A stretch of 64,000 nt of DNA, taken from Rhodocyclaceae bacterium (GTDB taxonomy: Bacteria > Pseudomonadota > Gammaproteobacteria > Burkholderiales > Rhodocyclaceae). The position numbers and the translations under genes are program-made. The notes beneath the pieces were generated by a model. That model worked only from the letters and a program-made list of their open reading frames with translations, was not told where the DNA came from and searched no databases. The stretch spans positions 1,302,001 to 1,366,000 of the forward strand of contig JADJAS010000007.1 of NCBI GenBank assembly GCA_016704145.1, written 5' to 3'. Of this stretch, positions 54,280 through 62,645 are shown piece by piece. The stretch's first letter is position 1; the number at the start of each line of letters is the position of its first letter.

Positions 54280-55175
54280 GCCCGGCTCCAGTTCGTCCCG
54301 GTGCGGAAGCCATCGCCGAAAAGGGCTGGTTTTTGGCGCACAAGTGGCTATTGCTGCGTCGTTTCAACCAGGTCGGCATTCTGGCGCTGTTCCTGGTCGG
54401 GCCGTGGTACGGCCTGTGGATCGTCAAGGGCAACCTCAGCTTCAGCTACACGCTGAACATCTTGCCGCTCGCCGATCCGTATGTGTTGCTGCAATCGCTG
54501 GTCACCGGCCATGCGCCGGAAAAGCTCGCGCTGATCGGCGTGACGATCGTGGTGGCGTTCTACCTGCTGGTGGGCGGCCGGACCTATTGTTCCTGGGTAT
54601 GCCCGGTCAATCTGGTGACGGATCTGGCCAACTGGTTGCGGACGCGGCTGGGGCTCAAGGGCGGCGCCCACGTGTCCCGTCAGACTCGTTACTGGATTCT
54701 CGGCATGACCTTCGTCGCGGCCGCGGTGTCGGGCACCATCGCTTGGGAGATGGTCAATCCGGTGACGATGATGCATCGCGGCCTGACCTTTGGCATCGGT
54801 CTGGGCTGGGCGGTGCTGCTGGCGGTGTTTCTGCTCGACTTGTTTGTCATGCGCCACGGCTGGTGTGGCCGCCTGTGTCCGGTCGGCGCCTTCTACAGCC
54901 TGATCGGCAAGTTCTCCGTGTTGCGCGTCAGGCTGCCGGCCCGTGCCGCCTGCAACGACTGCATGGATTGCTTTGCCGTCTGCCCGGAACAGCAGGTCAT
55001 CCGGCCGGCACTGAAGGCCATCGGCGGCGCACCACCACTGATTCTGGAAGCCAACTGCACCAACTGCGGTCGCTGTATCGATGTTTGCTCGAAAGACGTT
55101 TTTTCCTTCGCTACCCGTTTCGGGGGCTCGGAAACCGCGTTGCCGTCGGGCAAACAGGTCGGCAATCGGGTTTAG
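54276..55175 (+). CDS. napH: NapH, membrane quinol-dehydrogenase subunit
   Basis: A 299-residue protein with about four membrane helices, the two CxxxCP motifs (YCSWVCPVN and CGRLCPVGA) and two C-terminal [4Fe-4S] motifs (CNDCMDCFAVCP and CTNCGRCIDVC). The start GTG overlaps the napG stop (GTGA). There is no napC in the operon, so NapGH is the likely quinol route. Confidence 0.94.
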   Translation: MSPAPVRPGAEAIAEKGWFLAHKWLLLRRFNQVGILALFLVGPWYGLWIVKGNLSFSYTLNILPLADPYVLLQSLVTGHAPEKLALIGVTIVVAFYLLVGGRTYCSWVCPVNLVTDLANWLRTRLGLKGGAHVSRQTRYWILGMTFVAAAVSGTIAWEMVNPVTMMHRGLTFGIGLGWAVLLAVFLLDLFVMRHGWCGRLCPVGAFYSLIGKFSVLRVRLPARAACNDCMDCFAVCPEQQVIRPALKAIGGAPPLILEANCTNCGRCIDVCSKDVFSFATRFGGSETALPSGKQVGNRV

Positions 55176-55215
55176 GTTCTTCTGCTGTCAATTTCTCATG
55201 GGAAGGGAGACGATC

Positions 55216-55668
55216 ATGAAACGTTCCGTCACGATAGCCGCGGCGCTGACCGCTGCTTTGTTGCTCGGGTGCGCCCAGCAGTTCGCCGGCATCAAGTCGA
55301 TGCGTGGCGACGACGTCGCCGCGGTGGATCATGCCGCGCCGGTGCGCGACTACCAGGGCGCGAAGCCGGGGCTGCAGCAGAAGATCGCTCGCACCTTCGA
55401 GGGCCAGCCGCCGCTGATCCCGCACGCCGTGACCAACTTCGACGAAATCACGCTGGAAGAGAACCAGTGCATGACTTGCCACAGCCGCGAGAAAGCCAAG
55501 GAGAAGAACGCGCCGGTGGTCGGCGACAGCCACTTCCTGGACCCCGCTTCGGGCAAGGTGCTGGCCAAAATGTCGATGGCCCGGCACAACTGCGTGCAGT
55601 GTCATGTGCCGCAGGTCGATGCGCCACCGCTGGTGGGCAACCAGTTCGTCGGTAATCAGAAGCCGTAA
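55216..55668 (+). CDS. napB: NapB, diheme c-type cytochrome subunit
   Basis: The electron-donating small subunit of periplasmic nitrate reductase, 150 residues. Its two heme-binding motifs are CMTCH (85-89) and CVQCH (126-130). The export signal ends LLLGC19A, which fits a lipobox, so the protein may be lipidated. GGGAGA precedes the ATG. It is the last gene of the operon, before a strong terminator, and needs the ccm system encoded next door for heme attachment. Confidence 0.92.
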   Translation: MKRSVTIAAALTAALLLGCAQQFAGIKSMRGDDVAAVDHAAPVRDYQGAKPGLQQKIARTFEGQPPLIPHAVTNFDEITLEENQCMTCHSREKAKEKNAPVVGDSHFLDPASGKVLAKMSMARHNCVQCHVPQVDAPPLVGNQFVGNQKP

Positions 55669-55698
55669 GATCGACCCGGCCGGCGTGGCAGCGCGCCG

Positions 55699-55712
55699 CC
55701 ACGGCTGACTTT
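55699..55712 (-). repeat. Dispersed 14-mer, exact copy, intergenic
   Basis: CCACGGCTGACTTT between napB and ccmI, 21 bases before the terminator stem. Confidence 0.9.
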
Positions 55713-55732
55713 GCGCTTGCAAGCATTCCCCG

Positions 55733-55770
55733 CCCCTGACGGCGCGACAGCGTCGTCAGGGGCTTCTTTT
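55733..55770 (+). terminator. Intrinsic terminator of napDAGHB
   Basis: A 13-bp stem (CCCCTGACGGCGC with GCGTCGTCAGGGG, one G-T pair) closed by a GACA loop and followed by CTTCTTTT. It lies 65 bases after the napB stop. The ccmI stop codon falls within the stem, so the two convergent operons meet here. Confidence 0.88.
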
Positions 55771-56634
55771 CCGCTGCGGCGCGACGGGTTGACCTTCGCC
55801 GAGACCACCCTTCTGGCTTGCTTCGGCGATGATGGCCGCGAGCATCTTTGCATCCTCCGATTCGGCCGGTAGCTGGGTGAGCGCGTGCCGCCAATGCGCC
55901 ACCGCCCCCGCAAAATCGTCGCGGTTGAACGCGGCCGTTCCCGCCAGCCATAGGCTTTGCGGATCATCCGGGTCCAGCGCCAGCGCTTTCGCGATGAGTT
56001 CCTCCGGGCGTCCCGACAAGTCGCCGTTTGACTTCATGGCCAGCAGGTCGGCAAGGGCGCCGAGCAATTGCGGGCTCTGCTCGACCAGCGGCATGGCCTT
56101 TTCGAAGGCGCGCTCGGCGTCGTCGTAGCGACCCATGGCCTTGTATGAGCGCGCCAGCATGATCCAGCCCTGGTGGTTGCCGGGCTCCTTTTCGAGCTTT
56201 GCGGCCAGGCCGGCCACCATGTTTTCGATATCCGTCTGCGTGAAGTCGCGGCGCGCCATCGGATCCATGCCGGCCGGGTTGCCGAGCCAGTAATAGAACC
56301 CGACCGCCGCCATCGGCAAGGCGATCAGCAGCGCCGCGAGGGAACGTTTCGACTGCGTGGCCGCGACGGGCACCGGCTCGGTTGCCGCGGCATCGTCGAG
56401 CAGCCTGCGCTGAAGTTCCGAACGCGCTTCCTGATAGTCTGCTTCGTTCAGCTCGCCACCGGCCCGATCCTTTTCGATCTCCGCCAACTGGTCGCGGTAG
56501 ATGGCGGCGTTGAGCGAGCGCCGGGTGTCGGCGTCGGCGTCGGCGTCGGCACGCCGCCGGCACCACCAAGGGCGCGAAAGCAGTATCAGCGTCGCGGCCA
56601 GCACCAGCGCGGCGGCAATCAGAAAACCGGTCAT
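55756..56634 (-). CDS. ccmI: CcmI, cytochrome c biogenesis TPR protein
   Basis: Delivers apocytochrome c to the heme lyase. It has 292 residues. Two N-terminal membrane segments (about 1-25 and 98-118) are followed by periplasmic TPR repeats (MLARSYKAMGRYDDAERAFEKAM and later copies). A GTCGGC hexanucleotide repeats four times (56527-56550) and encodes alternating Ala-Asp. The ATG overlaps the ccmH stop. Confidence 0.92.
   Translation of the reverse strand: MTGFLIAAALVLAATLILLSRPWWCRRRADADADADTRRSLNAAIYRDQLAEIEKDRAGGELNEADYQEARSELQRRLLDDAAATEPVPVAATQSKRSLAALLIALPMAAVGFYYWLGNPAGMDPMARRDFTQTDIENMVAGLAAKLEKEPGNHQGWIMLARSYKAMGRYDDAERAFEKAMPLVEQSPQLLGALADLLAMKSNGDLSGRPEELIAKALALDPDDPQSLWLAGTAAFNRDDFAGAVAHWRHALTQLPAESEDAKMLAAIIAEASQKGGLGEGQPVAPQRKRSP
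56527..56550 (-). repeat. (GTCGGC)4 hexanucleotide repeat in ccmI
   Basis: Four tandem copies encode alternating Ala-Asp just after the first membrane helix of CcmI. Gain or loss of a unit keeps the frame. Confidence 0.8.
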
Positions 56635-57089
56635 GGATTGTCTTTCAACAGAGCTTCGGCGCGCTGCTTTTCATCTTCCGTCAGTTCGGCTTTGCCCACC
56701 TGCCCGCTGCGACGGCGCAGATAAGCGAACAGGGCAACGAGGCCAGCGGCGAGCAGCACGAACGGTCCGCCCCAGAGCAGCCAGGTGGTTGGCTTGACCG
56801 GTGGCTCATAAAGCACGAAGTCGCCGTAGCGGCTGACCAGGAAGTCCTTCACTTCCTGATCGGTCTTGCCCTGCTTGATCAAACCGCGCACCTCGCGGCG
56901 GAGATCCTCGGCCAGGTCGGCTCGCGATCCCGCGAGTGATTCGTTCTGGCAGACCAGGCAGCGCAGTTCCTCGGCGATGTTGAGCAGGCGCTTCTCGACC
57001 GCCTCGTCCTCCGCCAACGGCGCGGCCTCCTTGCCGATCGCGCCAGTCGCGAGGACGAAGGCGGCCAGCAAGGCGAACAGCCCCTTCAT
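56631..57089 (-). CDS. ccmH: CcmH, cytochrome c biogenesis thiol protein
   Basis: Reduces apocytochrome thiols before heme attachment. It has 152 residues with a signal peptide, LRCLVCQNESLAGS carrying the active CxxC, and a C-terminal membrane anchor (about 102-124). The ATG at 57089 overlaps the ccmG stop; the longer open frame is a shadow. Confidence 0.94.
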   Translation of the reverse strand: MKGLFALLAAFVLATGAIGKEAAPLAEDEAVEKRLLNIAEELRCLVCQNESLAGSRADLAEDLRREVRGLIKQGKTDQEVKDFLVSRYGDFVLYEPPVKPTTWLLWGGPFVLLAAGLVALFAYLRRRSGQVGKAELTEDEKQRAEALLKDNP

Positions 57090-57607
57090 TTGTCCAGCTC
57101 CTTCATCATCGGCATGATCTTCTGCTCCATCGCCTCGGGGGTGATCGGGCCGATGTGCTTGTGGCGGATCGTACCGGCCTTGTCGATCAGGTAGGTCTCG
57201 GGTACGCCATAAACGCCGTAGTTGATGCCGACCCGGCCGTCGCCATCCCAGGCCGACAGCAGGTAGGGGTCGCCGAACTGTTTCAGCCAGCGCAGGCCGT
57301 CCTCGCGCTGATCCTTGTAGTCGAGGCCGACGATGGGGACGCCCTTTTTCGAATACTCCACCAGCACCGGATGCTCCTGCCGGCAGGAAACGCACCAGGA
57401 GGCCCAGACGTTGAACAGCCAGACCTTGCCGAGCATGTCCTTGGGTGCGAACGTCTTCTCGGGCTGGTGCAGCTGTGCCAGTTCGAACGCGGGCGCGGGC
57501 TTGCCGACCAGCGGCGACGGCACTTCGCGCGGGTCGCGGTTGAGGCCGACGGCCAGGAAGCCGAGCAGGACGATGAACAGGCCGAGCGGCAGCAGGAAAC
57601 GATTCAC
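57086..57607 (-). CDS. ccmG: CcmG/DsbE thiol:disulfide protein
   Basis: A membrane-anchored thioredoxin-fold protein of 173 residues. One N-terminal membrane helix is followed by WASWCVSCRQEH, with active cysteines spaced CxxC, and by the acidic GVYGVPETYLID loop. It works with CcmH. It overlaps ccmF upstream by four bases. Confidence 0.94.
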   Translation of the reverse strand: MNRFLLPLGLFIVLLGFLAVGLNRDPREVPSPLVGKPAPAFELAQLHQPEKTFAPKDMLGKVWLFNVWASWCVSCRQEHPVLVEYSKKGVPIVGLDYKDQREDGLRWLKQFGDPYLLSAWDGDGRVGINYGVYGVPETYLIDKAGTIRHKHIGPITPEAMEQKIMPMMKELDK

Positions 57608-59565
57608 GATGCGGCAGCCTCCAGCGCGGTACGTCCGGCCGGGATCCGTGCCTTGAGGCGGTACCGGCGATCCAAGGCGGCGATCAGGCCGCCCAGCGCC
57701 ATGAACAGGCAGCCAAACCAGATCCAGTCCACGAATGGTTTGAAGTAAACGCGCACGGCCCAGGCGCCGCGCTCCTTATCGGCTTCCAGCGGCTCGCCGA
57801 GCGAGACATAGACGTCGCGCGTCAGGCCGGTGTCGATGGCTGCCTCGGTCATTGGCATGCTCGAGGTCACGTAGTTGCGCTTTTCGGGATGGAGCCGCTT
57901 GAACACCTTGCCGTCCTTGCTGACATCGACATCGCCGACGAAAGCCGTGTAATTCGGCCCCCGCGCCTCGCGCACACCGCCGAAGGTGAAGGTATAACCG
58001 CCGACGCTGACCGTGTCGCCGGGGCCCATGCGCACGTCGCGTTCCTCCTGGTAGCCGCCGACCATCGTCACGCCGACGACAAACACCGCGACACCGAGGT
58101 GGGCGACGTGCATGCCCCAGAAGCTCGGCGGTGCGCCACGGCTGACTTTCAGGCGGTCGAGGATCTGCATGATCGACGCGGCGGCGATCCAGACCGCGCA
58201 GAGCAGTCCGATCGATACCAGCGGTGTCCATTGTCCGGCGAGCAACGGCAGGCCAATCCCGGCGGCAACCGCGATGACGGCGGCCACGCGCAGCCGGCCG
58301 GCGATGTTCTTGAGGTCGGCGTGCTTCCAGCGCGCGATCGGGCCGGCGGCGATCAGGAACAACAGCGGCACCATGATCGGCACGAACACGGCGTTGAAGT
58401 AGGGCGGGCCGACCGACAGCTTGCCGAGGTTCAGCGCGTCGATGATCAGCGGGTAGAGCGTGCCGAGCAGTACCGCGCCGCACGCCACCACCAGCAACAC
58501 GTTATTGACGAGCAGCAGCGTCTCGCGCGAAATCAGCGCGAAGGCGCCGCCCAGGCTGACCTTCGGCGCGCGCAACGCGAACAGGAAGAGCGAAGCGCCG
58601 ACGACGGCGGCGAGCAGCATGAGAATGAAGATGCCGCGGCGCGGGTCGCTGGCGAAGGCATGCACGGAGGTCAGCACGCCCGAGCGCACGAGAAACGTAC
58701 CGAGCAGCGAAAGCGAGAACGCGCTGATGGCGAGCAGTACGGTCCAGTTCTTGAAACTACCGCGCTTTTCGGTCACGGCCAGAGAGTGGATCAGCGCCGT
58801 GCCGACCAGCCAGGGCATGAAGGAGGCGTTCTCGACCGGATCCCAGAACCACCAGCCGCCCCAGCCGAGTTCGTAATAGGCCCACCAGGAACCGAGGGCG
58901 ATGCCGAGCGTGAGGAAGATCCAGGCCGCGATCGTCCAGGGCCGCGACCAGCGCGCCCAGGTGGCGTCGAGCTGGCCGGCGAGTAGGGCGGCGATGGCGA
59001 ACGCGAAAGCAACCGCGAAGCCGACATAACCCATGTAGAGCATGGGCGGGTGGAAGACCAGGCCTGGGTCCTGCAGCAGCGGGTTGAGGTCACGGCCGTC
59101 CTGCGCGGCCGGCAACAGGCGCTCGAACGGATTCGAAGTCAGCAGGATGAAGGCCAGCAGTCCGACGCTGACGAGGCCGAGCACGCCTAGCACCCGCGCC
59201 ACCATCACTTCCGGCAACTGGCGCGAGAACACGGCTACCGCCATGGTCCAGCCGGCGAGCATCAGCACCCAGAGCAGCAGCGAGCCTTCGTGACCGCCCC
59301 AGACCGCCGAGAGGCGATACATGGTCGGCAGCAGCGAATTGGAATTCTGGGCGACGTACGCGACCGAGAAGTCGTTGGCGTGGAAGGACCAGGTCAGACA
59401 GCCGAAGGAGAAAGCGATGAGAAGGAATTGCGCCTGGGCCGCGGGGCGGGCGAGGGCGACCCAAGCCGGGCGTCCGGTCTGAATTCCCGCCAGCGGCAGG
59501 ACGCCAAGCAGGATGGCAACCAGCAGTGAGACGATGAGGGCGAAATGGCCGAGCTCTGGAATCAT
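57604..59565 (-). CDS. ccmF: CcmF, heme lyase subunit
   Basis: The main synthetase that joins heme to cytochrome c, 653 residues, about 15 membrane helices. The tryptophan-rich WGGWWFWDPVENASFMPW motif is complete. An exact 14-mer copy at 58137-58150 encodes LKVSRGAP in the gene. It lies seven bases after ccmE. Confidence 0.96.
   Translation of the reverse strand: MIPELGHFALIVSLLVAILLGVLPLAGIQTGRPAWVALARPAAQAQFLLIAFSFGCLTWSFHANDFSVAYVAQNSNSLLPTMYRLSAVWGGHEGSLLLWVLMLAGWTMAVAVFSRQLPEVMVARVLGVLGLVSVGLLAFILLTSNPFERLLPAAQDGRDLNPLLQDPGLVFHPPMLYMGYVGFAVAFAFAIAALLAGQLDATWARWSRPWTIAAWIFLTLGIALGSWWAYYELGWGGWWFWDPVENASFMPWLVGTALIHSLAVTEKRGSFKNWTVLLAISAFSLSLLGTFLVRSGVLTSVHAFASDPRRGIFILMLLAAVVGASLFLFALRAPKVSLGGAFALISRETLLLVNNVLLVVACGAVLLGTLYPLIIDALNLGKLSVGPPYFNAVFVPIMVPLLFLIAAGPIARWKHADLKNIAGRLRVAAVIAVAAGIGLPLLAGQWTPLVSIGLLCAVWIAAASIMQILDRLKVSRGAPPSFWGMHVAHLGVAVFVVGVTMVGGYQEERDVRMGPGDTVSVGGYTFTFGGVREARGPNYTAFVGDVDVSKDGKVFKRLHPEKRNYVTSSMPMTEAAIDTGLTRDVYVSLGEPLEADKERGAWAVRVYFKPFVDWIWFGCLFMALGGLIAALDRRYRLKARIPAGRTALEAAAS
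58137..58150 (-). repeat. Dispersed 14-mer, exact copy
   Basis: CCACGGCTGACTTT, exact, inside ccmF. Confidence 0.9.
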
Positions 59566-59572
59566 GACATGT

Positions 59573-60013
59573 TCACTGCTTCAGGGTTTGTTGCGCCTTC
59601 TGCGCCTGGTCGACGGCGTGCTGCGCTTCCGGCGGCATGTAGTTCTCGTCGTGCTTGGCCAGCACTTCGCTGGCGGTGAACTTGCCGTCCGGGCCGAGCC
59701 GGCCCTGGACCACGGCGCCCTTGCCTTCCTTGAACAGGTCGGGAAGGATGCCCGTGTAGGCGACCGGAATGTCCTTGGCGGTGTCGGTAATGACGAAGTT
59801 GACAGTCAGGTTGTCGCGCCTGATCGAGCCTTCCTTGACCATGCCGCCGATGCGAAAGGCCTTGCCTTGTGGCGTCTTGCCGGCGGCGACTTCGCTCGGC
59901 GTCACGTAGAGGGCGATGTTGCTGTCGAGGGCGTTGAGCACCAGCGTCGCGGCAACGCCGATCGCCGCCAGCCCGCCAATGATGAGGGCGGCGCGTTTGT
60001 GTCGGGGTTTCAC
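59573..60013 (-). CDS. ccmE: CcmE, heme chaperone
   Basis: Holds heme covalently through H121 in LAKHDENY (with Y125 nearby) on its way to the lyase. It has 146 residues, one N-terminal membrane anchor and an OB fold. The ATG overlaps the ccmD stop. Confidence 0.95.
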   Translation of the reverse strand: MKPRHKRAALIIGGLAAIGVAATLVLNALDSNIALYVTPSEVAAGKTPQGKAFRIGGMVKEGSIRRDNLTVNFVITDTAKDIPVAYTGILPDLFKEGKGAVVQGRLGPDGKFTASEVLAKHDENYMPPEAQHAVDQAQKAQQTLKQ

Positions 60014-60198
60014 TTGGTATCCTTTTCCAGGTCTTCCGCGATGCGCTCTCGGCGCAGGGTGCGCAGAATGCCCTTCTGACGCCCGCTGGCGAGGATTGGT
60101 TCCGCGATCATGAACAGAACGCAGGCACCGAAACTGCCCCAGACGTAGAATCCGTGGCCGCCCATGGCGAAAAACTCCGCGGCCGACCCCCAGTTCAC
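60010..60198 (-). CDS. ccmD: CcmD, small membrane subunit
   Basis: A 62-residue protein that ties CcmE to the CcmABC transporter. FFAMGGHGFYVWGSFG is the family signature, followed by one membrane helix and a basic tail. I use the GTG at 60198, which overlaps the ccmC stop (GTGA) and gives the expected NWxS start. Confidence 0.9.
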   Translation of the reverse strand: MNWGSAAEFFAMGGHGFYVWGSFGACVLFMIAEPILASGRQKGILRTLRRERIAEDLEKDTK

Positions 60199-60944
60199 GA
60201 TTTCACCTCCCGCAGTTCCTTGACCCAGTCGGAGTGGCTTTCCCGTTCCAGAATGATGGCCCGCACGCGCATCAGCGCGACGGCGATCGAGTACATCCAG
60301 AAGGCGAGCGCCATGATCAGCATGCCCCAGAGCATGGTCTGCGCCATTGACGGCGATTTGGTCAGCGATACGGAAGCGCCCTGGTGCAGCGTGTTCCACC
60401 ACTTGACCGAGAAGTAGATGATCGGGATATTCACCACGCCCACCAGCGCGAGGATCGCGCCCGCCTTGTCGGCCCGGCGCGGGTCGTCGATGGCCGCCTG
60501 CAGCGCGATAAAGCCGATATAGAGGAAGAACAGGATCAGCTCGGAGGTCAGCCGCGCGTCCCACACCCACCAGGTGCCCCACATCGGCTTGCCCCACAGC
60601 GCGCCGGTCCAGAGGCTCAGCAGTGCCATCAACGCGCCGGTCGGCGCCAGCGCCTGCGCCATCATGCCCGACAGGCGCGTTTTCAGCGCCAGGCCGAGTC
60701 CGGCCCAGGCGGCCATGATCAGGTAGATGAACATCGACATCCAGCTAGCCGGCACATGGACGAAGATGATCCGGTAGCCCTCGCCCTGCTGTGCGTCGGT
60801 TGGCGCGACGAAGAAGCTGATCCAGAGACCGGCGATGCCGAAAGCAACCGCCAGCGCCCAGAACCAGGGAATCATCTTGCCCGCCAGCGGGTAGAAGCTC
60901 TGCGGCGAGGCGAATTTGAACCAGTTGATGATGCGGTTACTCAA
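60195..60944 (-). CDS. ccmC: CcmC, heme-handling membrane protein
   Basis: Loads heme onto CcmE. It has 249 residues, six membrane helices and the tryptophan-rich motif WGTWWVWDARLTSEL. The start is a TTG at 60944 with GAGG eight bases upstream, overlapping the ccmB end; WFKFASPQSFYPLAG follows as expected. Confidence 0.94.
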   Translation of the reverse strand: MSNRIINWFKFASPQSFYPLAGKMIPWFWALAVAFGIAGLWISFFVAPTDAQQGEGYRIIFVHVPASWMSMFIYLIMAAWAGLGLALKTRLSGMMAQALAPTGALMALLSLWTGALWGKPMWGTWWVWDARLTSELILFFLYIGFIALQAAIDDPRRADKAGAILALVGVVNIPIIYFSVKWWNTLHQGASVSLTKSPSMAQTMLWGMLIMALAFWMYSIAVALMRVRAIILERESHSDWVKELREVKS

Positions 60945-61602
60945 GCGAAATCCTCAAGGCGGCCGTGGTTGCCCACGGTGCGAAAAACACGGCCAGCGCC
61001 AGTAGCGCCGCCAGCAGCGACAGATGCCCGCCGGCGCCAAGCCCCGAGACATGGGCTTCGACGGCGCCGGCGCCAAAAATCAGCGCCGGAATGTACAGCG
61101 GCAGCACCAGCAGGCTCAACAACACACCGCCACCGCGCACGCCCAGTGTCAATGCCGCCCCGATCGACCCGATCAGGGACAGCAGCGGCGTGCCCAGCAG
61201 CAGGGCGCAGATCAGTATCCACAGCGCCGAGGCGTCAAGATCGAACTGCAAACCGAGCATCGGCGCCAGCAGAACCAGCGGCAACCCGGAGGTCAGCCAA
61301 TGGGCGACTATTTTACCGGCGACCAGCACGCCGAGGGGGGTGGGCGAGAGCGCCAGTTGCTCGAGCGTGCCGTCGGCGTGGTCGGTGGCGAACAGCCGGC
61401 TCAGCGACAGCATGGTGGAGAGCAGCGCCGACACCCAGAGCACCCCCGGCGCGATCTTCCTGAGCAGCATCGGCTCGGGGCCGATACCGAGCGGGAACAA
61501 GCTGACCACGATGATGAAAAAGAACAGCGCGGTGAGCATCTCGCTCTTGCGGCGCATCGCCAGCAGCAGGTCGCGGCGGATGATGGCGGCGAAGGCGTTC
61601 AT
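60937..61602 (-). CDS. ccmB: CcmB, heme exporter permease
   Basis: The membrane part of the CcmABC transporter, 221 residues with six helices. The family start RRDLLLAMRRKSE and the motif LEQLALSPTP are present. The ATG overlaps the ccmA stop. Confidence 0.94.
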   Translation of the reverse strand: MNAFAAIIRRDLLLAMRRKSEMLTALFFFIIVVSLFPLGIGPEPMLLRKIAPGVLWVSALLSTMLSLSRLFATDHADGTLEQLALSPTPLGVLVAGKIVAHWLTSGLPLVLLAPMLGLQFDLDASALWILICALLLGTPLLSLIGSIGAALTLGVRGGGVLLSLLVLPLYIPALIFGAGAVEAHVSGLGAGGHLSLLAALLALAVFFAPWATTAALRISLE

Positions 61603-62204
61603 AGCTTCATAACCTTGCCGTTGGCCATGGGCATGGCCTGGTGGCTGGTCAGGATGGCCATGCCGCCCTGCGCCAGGTGTTCGCCGATCAGCGCCGAGAG
61701 CATCTCGATCGCCTTGACGTCGAGTGCGGTGAACGGCTCGTCGAGCACCCATAGCGCGGCATTGCGGGTGACGAGGCGCGCCAGCAGCACGCGGCGCTTC
61801 TGGCCCGCGGAGAGGCAACGCACCGGCAGTTCCTCGCGGCCCTTGAGACCGAAGCGGTGCAGCGTGGCGATGGTGTCGCGGTCGTCGAGCTTGCGGCCGT
61901 CGAGCGCGGCGGCCAACCGGAGATTCTCCAGCGGCGTCAGCTCCTCTTTTACCGCGCCGTGGTGGCCGAGGTAGAGCATCTCGCGGCGGTAATCCTCGCC
62001 GAGCTTGCCGATGGGCGCGCCGCGCCAGCGGATCTCGCCTTCGTCCGGCTGCGCCAGACCGACCAGCGCTCGCAGCAGGGTCGTCTTGCCGGCGCCATTT
62101 TCGCCTTGGACGTGCAGCCACTCTCCCGGCGCCAGTTCGAAGGCAACATCGGAAAAAAGGCGGCGTTCGCCACGAAGGCAGGATAGGGCGGAGACGGCAA
62201 GCAT
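61599..62204 (-). CDS. ccmA: CcmA, heme exporter ATPase
   Basis: The ABC ATPase, 201 residues. It has Walker A GENGAGKTTLLR, signature LSAGQKRRVLLAR, Walker B LWVLDEPF and a switch His in TSHQAM. It is first in ccmABCDEFGHI. On the upstream side lies a 441-base region shared with the divergent rnfB-like gene. I could not find a convincing promoter for ccmA in it. Confidence 0.95.
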   Translation of the reverse strand: MLAVSALSCLRGERRLFSDVAFELAPGEWLHVQGENGAGKTTLLRALVGLAQPDEGEIRWRGAPIGKLGEDYRREMLYLGHHGAVKEELTPLENLRLAAALDGRKLDDRDTIATLHRFGLKGREELPVRCLSAGQKRRVLLARLVTRNAALWVLDEPFTALDVKAIEMLSALIGEHLAQGGMAILTSHQAMPMANGKVMKL

Positions 62205-62645
62205 GCAGAGCCGAATTTTGCCCGAATTGCCGGCGGGCCGTTGTCCTATTCCGCATCGTCGTGGCCGGCGCGTATTCGAAAGTCAGCGCTGGCGGGACGC
62301 CGACAGAGGGCCGGTAATGTTGCCGATGTTTCGCATAGCGAAAAACATTTTCCAGCCTGAAACGATATAACTTATTAATGGAAAAAGACAATTTTTTTGC
62401 TGCATTGCGGTGCTATTGCCTATACTTGTCCCTGTCACGAACACGGGATCGACGCAACCGGTCTCGTGTGCAGTGGGGAGATGGCAACCCTTTCTCCCGT
62501 CGAGTAGGCCGGATGGGATCTCCGGCCGCGCCGTGAGAGCTCCCGATGATGCGTGCCCGCAAGGCGCAAGTCGCGGAGGCTCGTTTCGCGTACTCCGTTC
62601 TCTTCTTGCCGCACCGGCGGCGAACGACTCGACTCGGGAGCTTCG
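62205..62645 (+). promoter_or_regulatory. Divergent control region with a long structured leader
   Basis: No gene is seen in these 441 bases. Toward the rnfB-like gene, TTGCTG (62397-62402) and TATACT (62421-62426) are 18 bases apart, predicting a start near 62433 and a leader of about 210 bases. The leader holds three stem-loops in a row: ACACGGGA/TCTCGTGT (62441-62469), GGGAGA/TCTCCC (62476-62498) and GGCCGGA/TCCGGCC (62507-62527). A hairpin TTTCGC/GCGAAA is at 62329-62343, and a degenerate 14-mer copy is at 62279-62292. It does not match any riboswitch class I know. The ribosome-binding site GGGAG is at the far end. Confidence 0.6.
62279..62292 (+). repeat. Dispersed 14-mer, two mismatches, intergenic
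   Basis: AAAGTCAGCGCTGG in the ccmA/rnfB-like divergent region. Confidence 0.55.

Noticed and set aside
62433..62645. Known riboswitch class (c-di-GMP-I, fluoride, cobalamin, guanidine)
   Set aside because: Short matches such as GACGCAA and TGGCAACC occur, but the order and the pairing stems of those classes are not met.
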